Assembly: GCA_902803685.1 (NCBI GenBank)
Contig: CADCQR010000080.1
Location: 1-5,446 of the forward strand
Length of the DNA: 5,446 nucleotides
Direction of reading: 5' to 3'
Origin: an uncultured Erysipelotrichaceae bacterium
Lineage (GTDB): Bacteria > Bacillota_I > Bacilli_A > RF39 > UBA660
Shown here one piece after another: positions 5,419-5,446 of the stretch. The first letter of the stretch is position 1, and each line of letters begins with the position of its first letter. The notes beneath the pieces are model-generated. The model did not search any database, was not told the DNA's origin, and was given only the letters and a program-made list of their open reading frames with translations. Made by a program: the position numbers and the translations under genes.

Positions 5419-5446
5419 AACTGCAAAATATTAAACAACTAATTTA

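Overview
The window is very A+T-rich and reads as low-GC Gram-positive (Bacillota-type) chromosome: strong AGGAGG-type ribosome sites, short intrinsic terminators, LysM cell-wall proteins, a PflX-like radical SAM protein and a membrane-anchored thioredoxin-fold protein. Trp codons in the intact genes are TGG and the radical SAM gene ends in TGA, so the standard bacterial code fits. I cannot name the genus.

Left part (1-1884, + strand): the last 24 codons of a gene that looks like valyl-tRNA synthetase end in a strong terminator. A complete radical SAM gene of the PflX/COG1313 type follows, then, after a 233-bp spacer, a secreted CPHC thioredoxin-like protein with a C-terminal membrane anchor. 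A hairpin at 1855-1884 with A and T tracts on its two sides terminates transcription from both directions.

Middle (1883-3300, - strand): an open frame of 170 codons encodes three LysM domains but has no usable start codon. Immediately upstream lies a decayed C-terminal part of a large serine recombinase (recombinase domain plus zinc ribbon, broken by a stop codon and a frameshift). Before it is a start-less cysteine-containing fragment of unknown origin. This stretch looks like the remains of an integrated element.

Right part (3277-5446, - strand): a second, shortened LysM reading frame, also without a start codon, overlaps by 7 bases a full-length ADP-ribosylglycohydrolase carrying a C-terminal domain of about 100 residues. 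A small zinc-ribbon protein follows 45 bases later, and the set ends in a strong terminator. The ADP-ribosylglycohydrolase and zinc-ribbon genes probably form one transcript; no ADP-ribosyltransferase is visible, so the substrate is unknown. The outer right end holds a bidirectional hairpin and a palindrome.

The most notable features are the two related LysM frames that lack a start at the same codon, the recombinase relic between them, and the two-domain ADP-ribosylglycohydrolase placed in the tail of one of these LysM frames. A new system is possible but not proven by this sequence.
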